The notes under the pieces are model-generated. The model was not told where the DNA came from. It was given only the letters and a program-made list of their open reading frames with translations, and did no database searches. A DNA stretch of 64,000 nt from Streptacidiphilus jiangxiensis (GTDB lineage: Bacteria > Actinomycetota > Actinomycetes > Streptomycetales > Streptomycetaceae), in NCBI RefSeq assembly GCF_900109465.1, contig NZ_FOAZ01000012.1, positions 124,001-188,000 on the forward strand. Reading direction: 5' to 3'. This document shows, one piece after another, positions 1 to 9,399 of the stretch. Each line of letters begins with the position of its first letter. Positions within the stretch are counted from its first letter, which is position 1. Both the position numbers and the translations under genes were made by a program.

Positions 1-673
1 CGCAGGCGACGACGTTGCCCTCGTAGATCCGCCCCTTGTCCGCCGCGTAGGCCTCCATGGAGCCATGCCAGTCGAGGTGGTCGGGGGCGATGTTGAGGAC
101 GACCGCCGAGTAGGGGTGGACGCTCGGCGCCCAGTGCAACTGGTAGCTGGAGAGCTCGACCGCGAGGACGTCGTACGGCTCCTCCGCGAGCACCGCCTCC
201 AGCACGGAGACGCCGACGTTGCCGACGGCGGCCGTGCGCCTGCCCGCGGCGGTGAGGATCGAGGCGAGCATCCGGACCGTCGTGGTCTTGCCGTTGGTGC
301 CGGTGATGGCGAGCCAGGGTGCGGGCTCGCCGGTGGCGGGGTGCGGGCGGCGCAGGCGCCAGGCGAGCTCGACGTCGCCCCAGATCGGGATGTCCAGTTT
401 CTCGGCCACCTGGAAGAGCGGCGAGTACGGCGGCCAACCGGGCGCGGTGACGATCAGGTCGGTCTCGTCGGGCAGGGAGTCACCGTCGCCCAGGCGCACG
501 GTGACGCCGAGGGCGCGTAGCTCCTCGGCCTGGGCCTGCTGCCGTGGGCCGTCACCGCCGTCGACGACGGTGACCACCGCGCCGAGGCCGTGCAGCACCT
601 TGGCCGCCGGGACGCCGGAGACGCCCAGCCCGGCCACCGTGACGTGCAGGTTCTCCCAGTTCATCTGGTCCAT
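1..673 (-). CDS. murD: MurD, UDP-N-acetylmuramoylalanine-D-glutamate ligase (partial, C-terminus off the window)
   Basis: This is the cytoplasmic Mur ligase that adds D-Glu to UDP-MurNAc-L-Ala. Reading the minus strand from the ATG at 673 gives a Rossmann-like start (VTVAGLGVSG), then the ATP-binding loop GTNGKTTT around residues 124-131, an ELSSYQL segment and the NIAPDHLDWHGS segment typical of MurD. About 224 residues are present and the rest lies left of base 1. A second in-frame ATG at 664 is better spaced from the upstream GGTGAGG, so the true start may be three codons shorter. It begins 17 bases after mraY and is part of the dcw operon. The family assignment is very secure; only the start and the missing end are uncertain. 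Confidence 0.95.
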   Translation of the reverse strand, partial: MDQMNWENLHVTVAGLGVSGVPAAKVLHGLGAVVTVVDGGDGPRQQAQAEELRALGVTVRLGDGDSLPDETDLIVTAPGWPPYSPLFQVAEKLDIPIWGDVELAWRLRRPHPATGEPAPWLAITGTNGKTTTVRMLASILTAAGRRTAAVGNVGVSVLEAVLAEEPYDVLAVELSSYQLHWAPSVHPYSAVVLNIAPDHLDWHGSMEAYAADKGRIYEGNVVAC

Positions 674-690
674 GCCCTCACCGCTGTCGG

Positions 691-1752
691 TCAAGATGTG
701 ACCCAGCCAGCGTAGAAGAGGCCGAGGCCGACGGCGACGCACAGTCCCTGAATGATCCAGAAGCGCACCACGATGAGCACCTCCGACCACCCCTTCAACT
801 CGAAGTGGTGTTGGAGTGGTGCCATCTTGAAGACGCGCTTGCCGGTCATCCGGAACGAACTCACCTGGATGATGACGGACAGGGTGATCAGCACGAAGAG
901 GCCGCCCAGGATGGCGAGCAGCATCTCGGTGTGGGAGCAGATCGCCAGACCGGCCAGCGCGCCACCGAGGGCGAGGGACCCGGTGTCACCCATGAAGATC
1001 TTGGCGGGCGAGGTGTTCCACCACAGGAAGCCGAAGCAGGCGCCCATCAGCGCGGCCGCGACGACCGCGAGGTCGAGCGGGTCGCGGACCTGGTAGCACT
1101 GCGCGCCGGCGGTGATCGCGGAGCCGCAGTTCTGGCCGTACTCCCAGATGCCGATGAAGACGTAGGCGCCGAAGACCATCACCGAGGCGCCCGTGGCCAG
1201 GCCGTCCAGACCGTCGGTGAGGTTCACGCCGTTGGACATGGCCAGGATCATGAAGATCGCCCAGATGGCGAACAGCACCGGGCCGAGCGACCAGCCGAAG
1301 TCGGTCACGAAGGAGAGCTTCGTGGAGGCGGGCGTGGTACCGGAGTGGTCCGGGAAGCGCAGCGCACCCACCGCGAAGACGATGCCGACGATCAGCTGCC
1401 CGGCCATCTTGGCCTTGGCGCGCAGACCGAGCGAGCGCTGCTTGACGATCTTGATGTAGTCGTCCAGGAAGCCGACCAGGCCCATGCCCGCGAACAGGAA
1501 CAGCACCAGCAGGCCCGAGGCGGTGAACTCGGTCCCCATGATCAGGTGCGTGAGCAGGTAGGCGACCAGCGTCGCCAGGATGAAGGCGATACCACCCATG
1601 GTGGGCGTGCCGCGCTTGCTGTGGTGCGCCTGCGGGCCGTCGTCGCGGATCATCTGGCCGTAGCCGTGGCGGGCCAGGATCCGGATCAGGATGGGAGTGC
1701 CGACCAGCGAGAGGAACAGGCCGAACGCCGCGGCGAAGAGGATCGCCTTCAT
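691..1752 (-). CDS. mraY: MraY, phospho-N-acetylmuramoyl-pentapeptide transferase
   Basis: This integral membrane enzyme transfers phospho-MurNAc-pentapeptide to undecaprenyl phosphate to make lipid I. The 353-residue product has about ten hydrophobic segments. It carries the family signatures TPTMGG near residue 50, FLDDYIK near 97, [10 protein letters not shown] near 175, and the late [10 protein letters not shown] motif. Its ATG at 1752 overlaps the murF stop as TGATG, which implies translational coupling and decides the start over a TTG one codon upstream. Length and motifs match the family with nothing missing. Confidence 0.97.
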   Translation of the reverse strand: MKAILFAAAFGLFLSLVGTPILIRILARHGYGQMIRDDGPQAHHSKRGTPTMGGIAFILATLVAYLLTHLIMGTEFTASGLLVLFLFAGMGLVGFLDDYIKIVKQRSLGLRAKAKMAGQLIVGIVFAVGALRFPDHSGTTPASTKLSFVTDFGWSLGPVLFAIWAIFMILAMSNGVNLTDGLDGLATGASVMVFGAYVFIGIWEYGQNCGSAITAGAQCYQVRDPLDLAVVAAALMGACFGFLWWNTSPAKIFMGDTGSLALGGALAGLAICSHTEMLLAILGGLFVLITLSVIIQVSSFRMTGKRVFKMAPLQHHFELKGWSEVLIVVRFWIIQGLCVAVGLGLFYAGWVTS

Positions 1753-3173
1753 CAACGCCCTGCCTCCCCGTTGGCGTCCTGCGCAAGCAGGGCCGCAGCC
1801 ACCTTCTCCAGGCCCACCGAACGGGACGCCTTCACCAGGACCACGTCCCCCGGTCGGACCTGCTCACGGAGCAGCTCGATCGCGCTATCCGCGTCGGGCA
1901 CCAGCACCGATTCCTCACCCCACGAACCTTCGTTCCTCGCGCCAAGCTCCATGCAGGCCGCTTCCCGGCCGCCCACCGCGACCAGGGTCGCGATGTTGAG
2001 CCGGACCGCGAGCCGGCCCACCGCATCGTGCTCGGCGAGGGAGTCCTCGCCGAGTTCCCGCATCTCCCCGAGGACCGCCCAGGTGCGGCGGGCGTCGGGG
2101 CCCCTCCCGCCGATCGCGGCGAGCGCGCGCAGGGCGGCCCGCATCGAGTCGGGGTTGGCGTTGTACGCGTCGTTGATCACGGTGACGCCGTCCGGGCGCT
2201 CCGTGAGCTCCATCCGCCACTTGGACAGGCTCCCGGACCCGCTCAGCGCGGCGGCGATCTTCTCGACGCCCAGCCCGCACTCGGTCGCGACCGCGGCGGC
2301 GGCGAGGGCGTTCGTCACGTGGTGCTCACCGTAGAGCTTCAGGGCCACCGGTGCGGAACCGGAGGGTGTGCTCAAGGTGAACGAGGCACGCTGCAGCTCG
2401 TCGAAACGGACATCCACGGCACGCACGACCGCGTCCTCGGCCTCGCCGTAGAAGACGACGCGGGCGGCGGTGCGCGCGGCCATGCCGCGGACCAGCGGGT
2501 CGTCGCCGTTCAGCACGGCGACGCCGTCGGCGGGCAGGGACTCGACCAGCTCGCCCTTGGCCTCGGCGATGCCCTCGCGGCTGCCGAACTCGCCCAGGTG
2601 GGCGGTGCCGACGTTGATGACCAGGCCCACCTTGGGGCGGGTGATCCCGCACAGCTCGGCGATGTGGCCCTTGCCGCGGGCGCCCATCTCCAGCACCAGG
2701 AACTCGGTGTCCTGCTGCGCCTTCAGGGCGGTCAGCGGGAAGCCGATCTCGTTGTTGAACGAGCCCTCGGTGTAGACGGTGGTTCCCTGGGCGCCGAGCA
2801 CCTGGGCGATCAGGTCCTTGGTGCTGGTCTTGCCGGTGGAGCCGGTCAGCGCGACGACGGTGGTGTCGGTCAGCCGCGCGGTGACGGCGCGGGCCAGCTT
2901 GGCCATGGCGTCGAGCACGTCGTCGACGACGACGGCGGGCACGCCGACCGGGCGGCTCGCGAGAACGCCGGCGGCACCGGACTCGGTGACGACGCGTTCG
3001 GCGAAGTCGTGGCCGTCGACCCGCTCGCCGGCCACGGCGACGAACAGCGCGCCGGACGAGACCTGGCGCGAGTCGTGCACCACCGGACCGGTGACCCGCG
3101 CCTGCGGGTCCGGTACGTCAACGAGCGTCCCTCCGGTGGCCTCGGCCACCTCCGCGAGGGTCAGGGGGATCAC
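1752..3173 (-). CDS. murF: MurF, UDP-MurNAc-tripeptide D-alanyl-D-alanine ligase
   Basis: MurF adds D-Ala-D-Ala to the UDP-MurNAc-tripeptide in the cytoplasm. The 473-residue product has the N-terminal MurF/MurE-type domain, the ATP loop [11 protein letters not shown] around residue 112, the NEIGFPLT segment and a C-terminal Mur ligase domain ending in [12 protein letters not shown]. It starts with GTG at 3173, 6 bases after the murE stop. GAGGAG, which overlaps that stop, is a good ribosome site about 9 bases away. It is coupled to mraY by a TGATG overlap. Confidence 0.97.
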   Translation of the reverse strand: MIPLTLAEVAEATGGTLVDVPDPQARVTGPVVHDSRQVSSGALFVAVAGERVDGHDFAERVVTESGAAGVLASRPVGVPAVVVDDVLDAMAKLARAVTARLTDTTVVALTGSTGKTSTKDLIAQVLGAQGTTVYTEGSFNNEIGFPLTALKAQQDTEFLVLEMGARGKGHIAELCGITRPKVGLVINVGTAHLGEFGSREGIAEAKGELVESLPADGVAVLNGDDPLVRGMAARTAARVVFYGEAEDAVVRAVDVRFDELQRASFTLSTPSGSAPVALKLYGEHHVTNALAAAAVATECGLGVEKIAAALSGSGSLSKWRMELTERPDGVTVINDAYNANPDSMRAALRALAAIGGRGPDARRTWAVLGEMRELGEDSLAEHDAVGRLAVRLNIATLVAVGGREAACMELGARNEGSWGEESVLVPDADSAIELLREQVRPGDVVLVKASRSVGLEKVAAALLAQDANGEAGR

Positions 3174-3179
3174 GTGGCT

Positions 3180-4838
3180 CTACTCCTCGACGTCCCTGGG
3201 GGTGGACTGTGCGGTGTTGCTGCGACCTGCTGCGTCGCTGATGGCGTCGTGCAGGACGACGCGGTCGTCGAACGGGCGGACCTCGCCCTTGGCGTACTGG
3301 CCGACCTCGTGGCCCTTGCCGGCCACCAGGATCGAGTCCCCCGCGTGGGCGCGGGCGACGGCCTCGGCGATCGCGCGGGCGCGGTCGGGCTCGACCAGTA
3401 CCGCGCCGCGCTCGGCCTCCGGCACCTCGACGGCGCCGGAGAGCATCGCGGCCAGGATCGCCAGCGGGTCCTCGGTGCGGGGGTTGTCGCTGGTCAGGAT
3501 GGCGGTGTCGGCGTAGCGGGCGGCGATGGCGCCCATCGGGCCGCGCTTGAAGGGGTCGCGGTCGCCGCCGCAGCCGATGACGACCAGCACCTGGCCCTTG
3601 GTGACCTCGCGCAGCGAGCGCAGCGCGCCCTCCAGGGCGTCCGGCTTGTGCGCGTAGTCGACCACGGCGAGGTAGGGCTGTCCGGCGTCGACCTGCTCCA
3701 TCCGGCCCGGCACGCCCGGCACCGCGGCGACGCCGGCGACGGCCTCCTCCAGCGGAAGTCCGGCGGTGACGGCGGCGGCGATGGCGGCCAGCGCGTTGGC
3801 CACGTTGAACGGGCCCGGCAGCGGCGAGGAGGCGTCGGCGGCCAGGCCGTTCGGGCCGACCACGCGGAAGTGCGAGCCGGCGTGGCCCAGCTGCACCTGC
3901 TCGGCGCGCCAGTCGGCGGCCGGGTCTCCTGAGGCGGAGTAGGTGACGACGGGGATCTCGGCCTCGCCTGCCAGGCGGCGGCCGTAGCGGTCGTCGATGT
4001 TGACGACGCCCACGCGAGCCCGGCGCGCGGTGAACAGCTGCGCCTTGGCCCGGTAGTAGTCGTCCATGTCGGGGTGGAAGTCGAGGTGCTCGGGCGTGAG
4101 GTTGTTGAAGACCGCCACGTCGTAGACCACGCCGTCGACCCGGCCGAAGACCAGGGCGTGGCTGGAGACCTCCATGGCGACCGCGTCCGCGCCCGCCTCG
4201 CGCATCATCGCGAGGACGGCGTGCAGGTCGGTGGCCTCGGGGGTGGTGCGCTCGCTCTTGATGCGCGTCTCGCCGACCCGCATCTCGACGGTGCCGAGCA
4301 GGCCGGGGGTGCGGCCGGCGCCGCGCAGCGCGCCCTCGATCAGGTAGGCGGTGGTGGTCTTGCCGCTGGTGCCGGTGACGCCGATGGAGAGCAGCTGCTC
4401 GGCGGCGCGGCCGTAGATCGCGGCCGCCAGCTCGCCGACGCGGGCGCGCGGCTGCTCGACGACGAGCAGCGGGACGCCGGCGTCGGCGGCGCGATCGGCA
4501 CCCGAGGGGTCGGTCAGCAGCGCGACGGCGCCGGCGGCGACGGCCTGGGGCGCGAAGTCGGCGCCGTGGGCGTTGGCTCCGGGCAGCGCGGCGTAGATGT
4601 CCCCCGGTCGGACGGCACGGGAGTCGTGGGTGATGCCGGTGACCAGCGCATCGGGTGCTCCTGCCGCGTCCACTCCGAGCAGCGCGGCGACCTGCGCGAG
4701 GGCGAGGCCGTCGGTGGCGCGGGGACGGAGCAGGGGCTGATCACGATGGGGCACGGCGGTGAGGTTACCCGTACCGGTGCTGTCGGAGCCAAGTGGGGAG
4801 TTCATTGCCATGTGCATGCCGCCGTCCGTGCTGGTCAT
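3180..4838 (-). CDS. murE: MurE, UDP-MurNAc-L-Ala-D-Glu diaminopimelate ligase
   Basis: MurE adds diaminopimelate to UDP-MurNAc-L-Ala-D-Glu; in streptomycetes this is LL-DAP (family knowledge, not visible here). The product is about 552 residues. It shows the ATP loop GVTGTSGKTTT, the TPEATDL and MEVSSHAL segments, and the DNPR motif (TSDNPRTEDP) that marks DAP-adding rather than Lys-adding enzymes. The reading frame is open further upstream but would enter ftsI. I chose the ATG at 4838; an ATG at 4817 behind GGACGG is an alternative. The N-terminal 40-50 residues are not conserved, so the start is the only doubt. Confidence 0.95.
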   Translation of the reverse strand: MTSTDGGMHMAMNSPLGSDSTGTGNLTAVPHRDQPLLRPRATDGLALAQVAALLGVDAAGAPDALVTGITHDSRAVRPGDIYAALPGANAHGADFAPQAVAAGAVALLTDPSGADRAADAGVPLLVVEQPRARVGELAAAIYGRAAEQLLSIGVTGTSGKTTTAYLIEGALRGAGRTPGLLGTVEMRVGETRIKSERTTPEATDLHAVLAMMREAGADAVAMEVSSHALVFGRVDGVVYDVAVFNNLTPEHLDFHPDMDDYYRAKAQLFTARRARVGVVNIDDRYGRRLAGEAEIPVVTYSASGDPAADWRAEQVQLGHAGSHFRVVGPNGLAADASSPLPGPFNVANALAAIAAAVTAGLPLEEAVAGVAAVPGVPGRMEQVDAGQPYLAVVDYAHKPDALEGALRSLREVTKGQVLVVIGCGGDRDPFKRGPMGAIAARYADTAILTSDNPRTEDPLAILAAMLSGAVEVPEAERGAVLVEPDRARAIAEAVARAHAGDSILVAGKGHEVGQYAKGEVRPFDDRVVLHDAISDAAGRSNTAQSTPRDVEE

Positions 4839-4878
4839 GTGAGGGTATCGCCATCCCAGGGGTTGTCTGTGCGCCACG

Positions 4879-7389
4879 TCACCAGTTGACCGGCAGGTTC
4901 GCCGCCGGGGCGCCGGTCGGCGGGACATCGAGCGTCTTCAGTGCGAACTCCATCACCTGCTTGAAGACCGGCCCGCACAGCTGCCCGCCGAAGTGGGCGC
5001 CCACCGGCTTCTGGATCACGCAGGAGACCGTCAGCCGCGGCTTGTCCGCCGGCGCGAAGCCGATGAAGGACGCGGTGTAGCCGCTGTAGCCGTCACCGGT
5101 GGCCCTGTTCGCGGTGCCGGTCTTGCCCGCCACCAGGTAGCCCGGGATCTGCGCCATGGTGCCGGTGCCCTGCTCGCTGCCGACCACCGACTGCAGCATC
5201 TCGGCCAACTGCTTGGCCACGTCCGCGCTCACCACCCGGGTGCTGTCCGGCGCGGGGGTGGGCGTGTAGCGGCCGTCCGGTCCGGTGATCCCCTCCACCA
5301 GCGTCGGCGCGACCCGCACGCCGCCGTTGGCGATCGTCGAGTAGACCGAGGTGGTCTGCAGCGCGTTGACGGCCAGGCCCTGGCCGAAGGGGATGGTGTA
5401 CTGCTGCGAGCCGTTCCACCTCTGCGGCAGCGGCAGGATGCCCTGCGTCTCGCCCGGGAACCCCAGCCCCGAGGGGCGGCCGATGCCGAACTTGGTCAGG
5501 TAGTCGTAGAGCACCTGGTTGGCCTGGCTCTGCGTGGAGCCCAGGTGCTCCGCCGCGAGGATGGTGCCGATGTTCGACGACTGCGCCAGCACGCCGTTCA
5601 GCGTCAGCTGCTCGGTGCCGTGCGCCACGTCGTCGTGGAAGACCCGGTCCGCGCGCGGCAGCGCGCCCGGCACGGTCACGTGCGTCTCCGGCGTCGCCAC
5701 GTTCTGCTGCAGCACCGCCGCCATGGTCATCAGCTTGCTGACCGAGCCCGGCTCGTAGGCGTCGCTGAGGGCGGTGTTGCCGATCGCGTTCGGGTCGGCG
5801 TGGGCGAGGTCGTTCGGGTCGAAGCCGGGCGCCGTCGCCATGGCCAGCACCCGACCCGTCTGGACGTCCTGGACGATGACGTAGCCGCCCTCGGCCTGGC
5901 TCTTGGCCACCTGTGCGGAGATCGCCTGCTGCGCCTCCCACTGGATGTCCCGGTTCAGCGTCAGCCGCAGGCTCGACCCGGGCACCGGCGCGGTCTCGTG
6001 CTGGCCGCCCGCGGTCGGCACCTCGCGGCCGTTCGCCTGTGCGTACACCTGCTTGCCGTCGACGCCCTTCAGCAGCCTCTCGTACTGCTGCTCCAGCCCG
6101 CCCGAGCCGATCCCGTCCGCGTTGACGAAGCCCAGCACGTTGGCGGCGAGTCCCCCGTCCGGGTAGACGCGCTTGTCGTGCCGGGCGTGGAAGACCGCTG
6201 CGATCGGGTTGGCGCAGGCGTCGTCGACGCGGCCGTCGGCGCCCGCCTTCAGTGCGAGGGTGTTCTCCGCCAGGCAGTGGCCGGAGCCGGCCTTGTTCGC
6301 CAACCGGTTGTCCAGCGCGTTGATCTGGTTCCAGGTCTGCGGGGTCTGCTGCTTGGCGATCAGACGGTACATGTCCGTCTTCGGGTTCTTCGCGGTCAGC
6401 GCCTGCTGCAGCTTCTGCTGATCCTGTCCGAGGATCGGCGCGAGCAGCGCGGCGGCCTGCGCCGGTCCGTCGGTGACGTGCAGTTGCTCGGGCGTGAGCA
6501 TGGTCGGGTCGGCGGTGATGTCGTAGGCCGTCACCGTGGTCGCCAGCACGTCGCCGGCGGCGTCGGTGATGGTGCCGCGCTGGGCCGCCAGCGGCGTCGA
6601 GACGTACCGGTTGGCGCTGGCCTCCTCGGCGAGCGCGGTGGAGTCCAGGAACTGCAGCTGCACCAGCCGCCCGGCGAACAGCGCGAACACCGTCCCGAGC
6701 GCCAGCCACATCACCCGCAGCCGCTTGCGCGGCTCCCCCAACCGCAGGGCGGCCCCGCCCGGCGCAGGCCGCCTCGGCGCCGGCGGCCTCGGCCGCACCG
6801 GCGCCCGTCCGGGCGCCTCCGACCGCGACGCGACCCGCACCGCACCGCCGCTGCGCTGGGCGCCCTGCCCACGGGCTGCCCGCTCGTCCCCGGCCCGCCG
6901 CGGCGCGGGCGCCCGCCCGCCGGAGGCGGAGCCGCTGCGCGAGCGCGAGGAGTCGGCGGCGGACGACCGGCCGCTGCGCCCGCTGTCCACCCCGGCGCCG
7001 CCGGAGCCGCGCGCGGCACGGTCCGCGTCCCGCGAGGCGGAGCCGCTGCGCCCGCCGTCCCCGCCCGCGCGCGGGCCGCTGCCGGAGGCGGGGCCGGGGC
7101 GGCGCGGGGCGGTCGGACCGGAGCGACGGGTGAGCTCCGCCGCCTCGTCCCAGCCGACGCTGTCGGCGCTCCGCGCGGCGCGCCCGGACTCCCCGCGTGG
7201 AGGGCGGGGCTGACGGGCCGCGTCGCGACTGCTCCCGGCGCGCGGAGCGCCGCCGGAGTCAGAACCGCGGGAACCCCCGCGCGGGGCGCGGGGCTTCGGT
7301 GCCTGGGCGTCGCGGTCAGGGCGGGGGCGGCGCGGGGAGGCACCGTCACGGCTGCGGTCGCGGTCAGGGTCGCGGGGAGGCTGGGGCAT
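4879..7389 (-). CDS. ftsI: FtsI/PbpB, septal class B penicillin-binding protein with a long disordered N-terminus
   Basis: This is the division-specific transpeptidase that cross-links septal peptidoglycan. The 836-residue product has a cytoplasmic N-terminus of about 220 residues made almost entirely of Arg, Gly, Ser, Pro and Ala. A single membrane anchor follows (LRVMWLALGTVFALFAG), then the PBP dimerisation domain and the transpeptidase domain. The active-site motifs are intact: Ser549-x-x-Lys552, Ser604-Ser-Asn606 and Lys756-Thr-Gly758. Most Streptomyces FtsI proteins I know of are roughly 650 residues, so the extra length is in the disordered tail. ATG at 7389 follows GGAGCG at 8 bases. 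It lies 15 bases after ftsL in the dcw operon. Confidence 0.95.
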   Translation of the reverse strand: MPQPPRDPDRDRSRDGASPRRPRPDRDAQAPKPRAPRGGSRGSDSGGAPRAGSSRDAARQPRPPRGESGRAARSADSVGWDEAAELTRRSGPTAPRRPGPASGSGPRAGGDGGRSGSASRDADRAARGSGGAGVDSGRSGRSSAADSSRSRSGSASGGRAPAPRRAGDERAARGQGAQRSGGAVRVASRSEAPGRAPVRPRPPAPRRPAPGGAALRLGEPRKRLRVMWLALGTVFALFAGRLVQLQFLDSTALAEEASANRYVSTPLAAQRGTITDAAGDVLATTVTAYDITADPTMLTPEQLHVTDGPAQAAALLAPILGQDQQKLQQALTAKNPKTDMYRLIAKQQTPQTWNQINALDNRLANKAGSGHCLAENTLALKAGADGRVDDACANPIAAVFHARHDKRVYPDGGLAANVLGFVNADGIGSGGLEQQYERLLKGVDGKQVYAQANGREVPTAGGQHETAPVPGSSLRLTLNRDIQWEAQQAISAQVAKSQAEGGYVIVQDVQTGRVLAMATAPGFDPNDLAHADPNAIGNTALSDAYEPGSVSKLMTMAAVLQQNVATPETHVTVPGALPRADRVFHDDVAHGTEQLTLNGVLAQSSNIGTILAAEHLGSTQSQANQVLYDYLTKFGIGRPSGLGFPGETQGILPLPQRWNGSQQYTIPFGQGLAVNALQTTSVYSTIANGGVRVAPTLVEGITGPDGRYTPTPAPDSTRVVSADVAKQLAEMLQSVVGSEQGTGTMAQIPGYLVAGKTGTANRATGDGYSGYTASFIGFAPADKPRLTVSCVIQKPVGAHFGGQLCGPVFKQVMEFALKTLDVPPTGAPAANLPVNW

Positions 7390-7404
7390 GGTTCGGTCGC
7401 TCCG

Positions 7405-7965
7405 TCAGTGGCCGGACGGGGTCGGGTGGGGGGACGCGGGCCTGGCGTCGGTGTGGGCGGTCGCCGTGTGCGGGGCCGGGCTGCCGGACGTGTGCGGCGC
7501 GGCCGGGTGACCGGAGGCCGTCGTCGACGGCGAGCCGTTCGGGGACGCGGAGCCGGACGACGTCGGCGCCGAGGACGCCGGAGGCGTCGGCAGCGGGCTC
7601 GGCGCGGCCGGGAGCGCGCTCGGGTCGCCGAGGACCTTGCCGTTGTCGGTGACGAACGCCGGGTTCCCCGCGGGGACCATGCCCATCTGCCGGGCCCGCG
7701 CGGCCAGCGCGTCCGGCGCGGACCAGCCGTCGATCTGCTGCTGCAGCCCCTGCTGCTCGTTGGTCAGCTGCGTCGTCTGCCGCTGCAGTTTCTGCACCGT
7801 GAAGGAGTCCTGGCTCAGCGCCGTGTTCAGCATGAGCAGCGCTACCAGCCCACCGGCCAGCAGCACCATCACCAGCGCGGCGAACGGCCCGCGCCCGGCC
7901 CGCCGGCCGGCGCCCGGACGCCGCGCGGGTCCTCCGGGTCGTGCGGTTCCCCTCCCGACTGCCAC
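7405..7965 (-). CDS. ftsL: FtsL-like septum formation protein with a Pro/Ser/Thr/His-rich tail
   Basis: A small bitopic membrane protein in the position of ftsL between rsmH and ftsI. The 186 residues comprise a basic Arg/Gly-rich cytoplasmic start and one membrane segment at about residues 28-48. A Gln-rich coiled-coil stretch follows (SFTVQKLQRQTTQLTNEQQ), then the short ARQMGMVPAGNPAF segment common to actinobacterial FtsL. The last 75-80 residues are an unusual low-complexity Pro, Ser, Thr, Ala, His tail predicted outside the membrane. FtsL normally pairs with DivIC/FtsB and FtsQ in the divisome. It starts with GTG at 7965 behind GAGGGGAG. Confidence 0.88.
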   Translation of the reverse strand: MAVGRGTARPGGPARRPGAGRRAGRGPFAALVMVLLAGGLVALLMLNTALSQDSFTVQKLQRQTTQLTNEQQGLQQQIDGWSAPDALAARARQMGMVPAGNPAFVTDNGKVLGDPSALPAAPSPLPTPPASSAPTSSGSASPNGSPSTTASGHPAAPHTSGSPAPHTATAHTDARPASPHPTPSGH

Positions 7966-7998
7966 GTGCGCGCTCCCCTCAGTGCCGTCGTGACCGCC

Positions 7999-8970
7999 TC
8001 AGCGGCCGCTTCGCTCCCGGACCCGCTCCGCCGCCCGCATCCGGACGGGCTTGGCCCGGCGGTTCTCCGCGACCTCCTCCTCCGTCGGCAGCTCCGCGCC
8101 GCGGGTCAGCAGCTTGAACCGAGGCTGGTGCTCCTCCGGCACGATCGGCAGGCCGGGCGGCGCGGTGGACGCCGCACCCTCGGCAAGGAAACCCTTGACG
8201 AGCTTGTCCTCCAGCGAGTGGTAGGAGAGCACGACGATCCGGCCGCCGACCGCCAGCGCGGAAAGCGCCGCCGGGATGGCCCGCTCCAGCACCGACAGCT
8301 CGCCGTTGACCTCGATCCGCAGCGCCTGGAAGGTGCGCTTCGCGGGGTTGCCCCCGGTCCTGCGCGTCGCCGCGGGGATCGCGTTGCGCACCAACTCCAC
8401 CAGACGCGCGCTGTTGCTGAACGGTTCCTTCTCGCGCTCGCGCAGGATGACCGAGGCGATCTTCCCGGCGAACCGCTCCTCGCCGTAGACCTTGAGGATG
8501 CGGGCGAGCTCGCCGTGCGAGTAGGTGTTCAGCACCTCCGCCGCGCTGATGCCGACGGTCTGGTCCATCCGCATGTCCAGCGGCGCGTCCTGCGCGTAGG
8601 CGAAGCCGCGGTCGGCCTCGTCCAGCTGCATGCTGGAGACGCCGAGGTCGAACAGGATGCCCTGGATCCGCTCGATGCCGAGCCCGGCCAGTACCTCGGG
8701 CAGCTCGTCGTAGACCGCGTGCACGAGCGTGGCGCGGTCGCCGAAGGGCGCGAGGCGCTCGCCGGCCAGGCGCAGCGCCTCCGGGTCGCGGTCGATGGCG
8801 ACCAGCCGGACCTCGGGGAACTCGCGCAGCAGCGCCTCGCTGTGACCGCCGAGGCCGAGCGTCGTGTCGACGACGACGGACCCCGGAGCGGCGAGCGCCG
8901 GGGCCAGCACCTCCAGGGTGCGCCGGAGCAGTACCGGGACGTGCTTCGCGTTGTCCGCGGCGGAGCTCAT
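7999..8970 (-). CDS. rsmH: RsmH (MraW), 16S rRNA (cytosine1402-N4)-methyltransferase
   Basis: RsmH methylates N4 of C1402 in the decoding site of 16S rRNA using S-adenosylmethionine. The 323-residue product begins [14 protein letters not shown] and has the SAM-binding [14 protein letters not shown] segment near residue 35. It also has the family blocks [17 protein letters not shown] and [11 protein letters not shown], and ends in the basic [15 protein letters not shown] region. I placed the start at ATG 8970 because GAGAGG lies 6 bases upstream; the frame is open for 9 more codons. It is the first gene of the dcw operon here. Confidence 0.96.
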   Translation of the reverse strand: MSSAADNAKHVPVLLRRTLEVLAPALAAPGSVVVDTTLGLGGHSEALLREFPEVRLVAIDRDPEALRLAGERLAPFGDRATLVHAVYDELPEVLAGLGIERIQGILFDLGVSSMQLDEADRGFAYAQDAPLDMRMDQTVGISAAEVLNTYSHGELARILKVYGEERFAGKIASVILREREKEPFSNSARLVELVRNAIPAATRRTGGNPAKRTFQALRIEVNGELSVLERAIPAALSALAVGGRIVVLSYHSLEDKLVKGFLAEGAASTAPPGLPIVPEEHQPRFKLLTRGAELPTEEEVAENRRAKPVRMRAAERVRERSGR

Positions 8971-9399
8971 CGGGGGCCTCTCTACTGTGGCCCGCACCGT
9001 CTGGTCCCCGCCCGCTCGCCCGACGGGCGTCGACCCTCTGGCGCCGGGGAAGGGGCGTCAGCGGGCGGCCTCGCACGGGGCCGAGCGGGTGGAGGCCGGA
9101 AGGTACGGGCCCGCAAGCTGTTCGTTCATGTGCGCCGTCGCCGACGTTGTCATCGCCGCCGGCGTCGTCGCCGGTACGGAGCGTCGCTTCTGACACTCCC
9201 TCGACGTCGCGCCACTCTACTCCACGGCACCCCTTGGTCAATCGAACGGCACGGCGCTCGCCCCGTCCGGGTGAACCGGGAAACCGCTGGTCAGCGCAGA
9301 TGCGCGGACGCCGGGGGGCGTGCGCCCCGCCCGGGCGCGCCCCCGGCGCGGCGCCGCCGCACCCTTCCACCGGGACGGAATCCCATTACCGTCATATGT
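8971..9399. other. Intergenic region upstream of rsmH: long leader, no mraZ
   Basis: About 430 bases separate the divergent rsmH and carbonic anhydrase genes. No MraZ-like coding region, which often precedes rsmH in other bacteria, is readable in any frame. On the minus strand a promoter at 9214-9241 would give a leader of roughly 235 bases before rsmH. Inside it a 31-codon open frame runs from ATG 9153 to TGA 9058, without an obvious ribosome site; I do not claim it is translated. Nothing else is recognisable. Confidence 0.6.
9214..9241 (-). promoter_or_regulatory. Probable housekeeping promoter of the rsmH-ftsL-ftsI-mur operon
   Basis: On the minus strand TTGACC (9241-9236) and TAGAGT (9219-9214) are separated by 16 bases. 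They match the actinobacterial principal-sigma consensus TTGAC/TAGNNT. Transcription would begin near 9207, some 235 bases before the rsmH start. Confidence 0.7.

Noticed and set aside
9058-9153. A 31-codon frame in the rsmH leader as a gene
   Set aside because: There is no ribosome site and no recognisable product; it is mentioned only in the region description.
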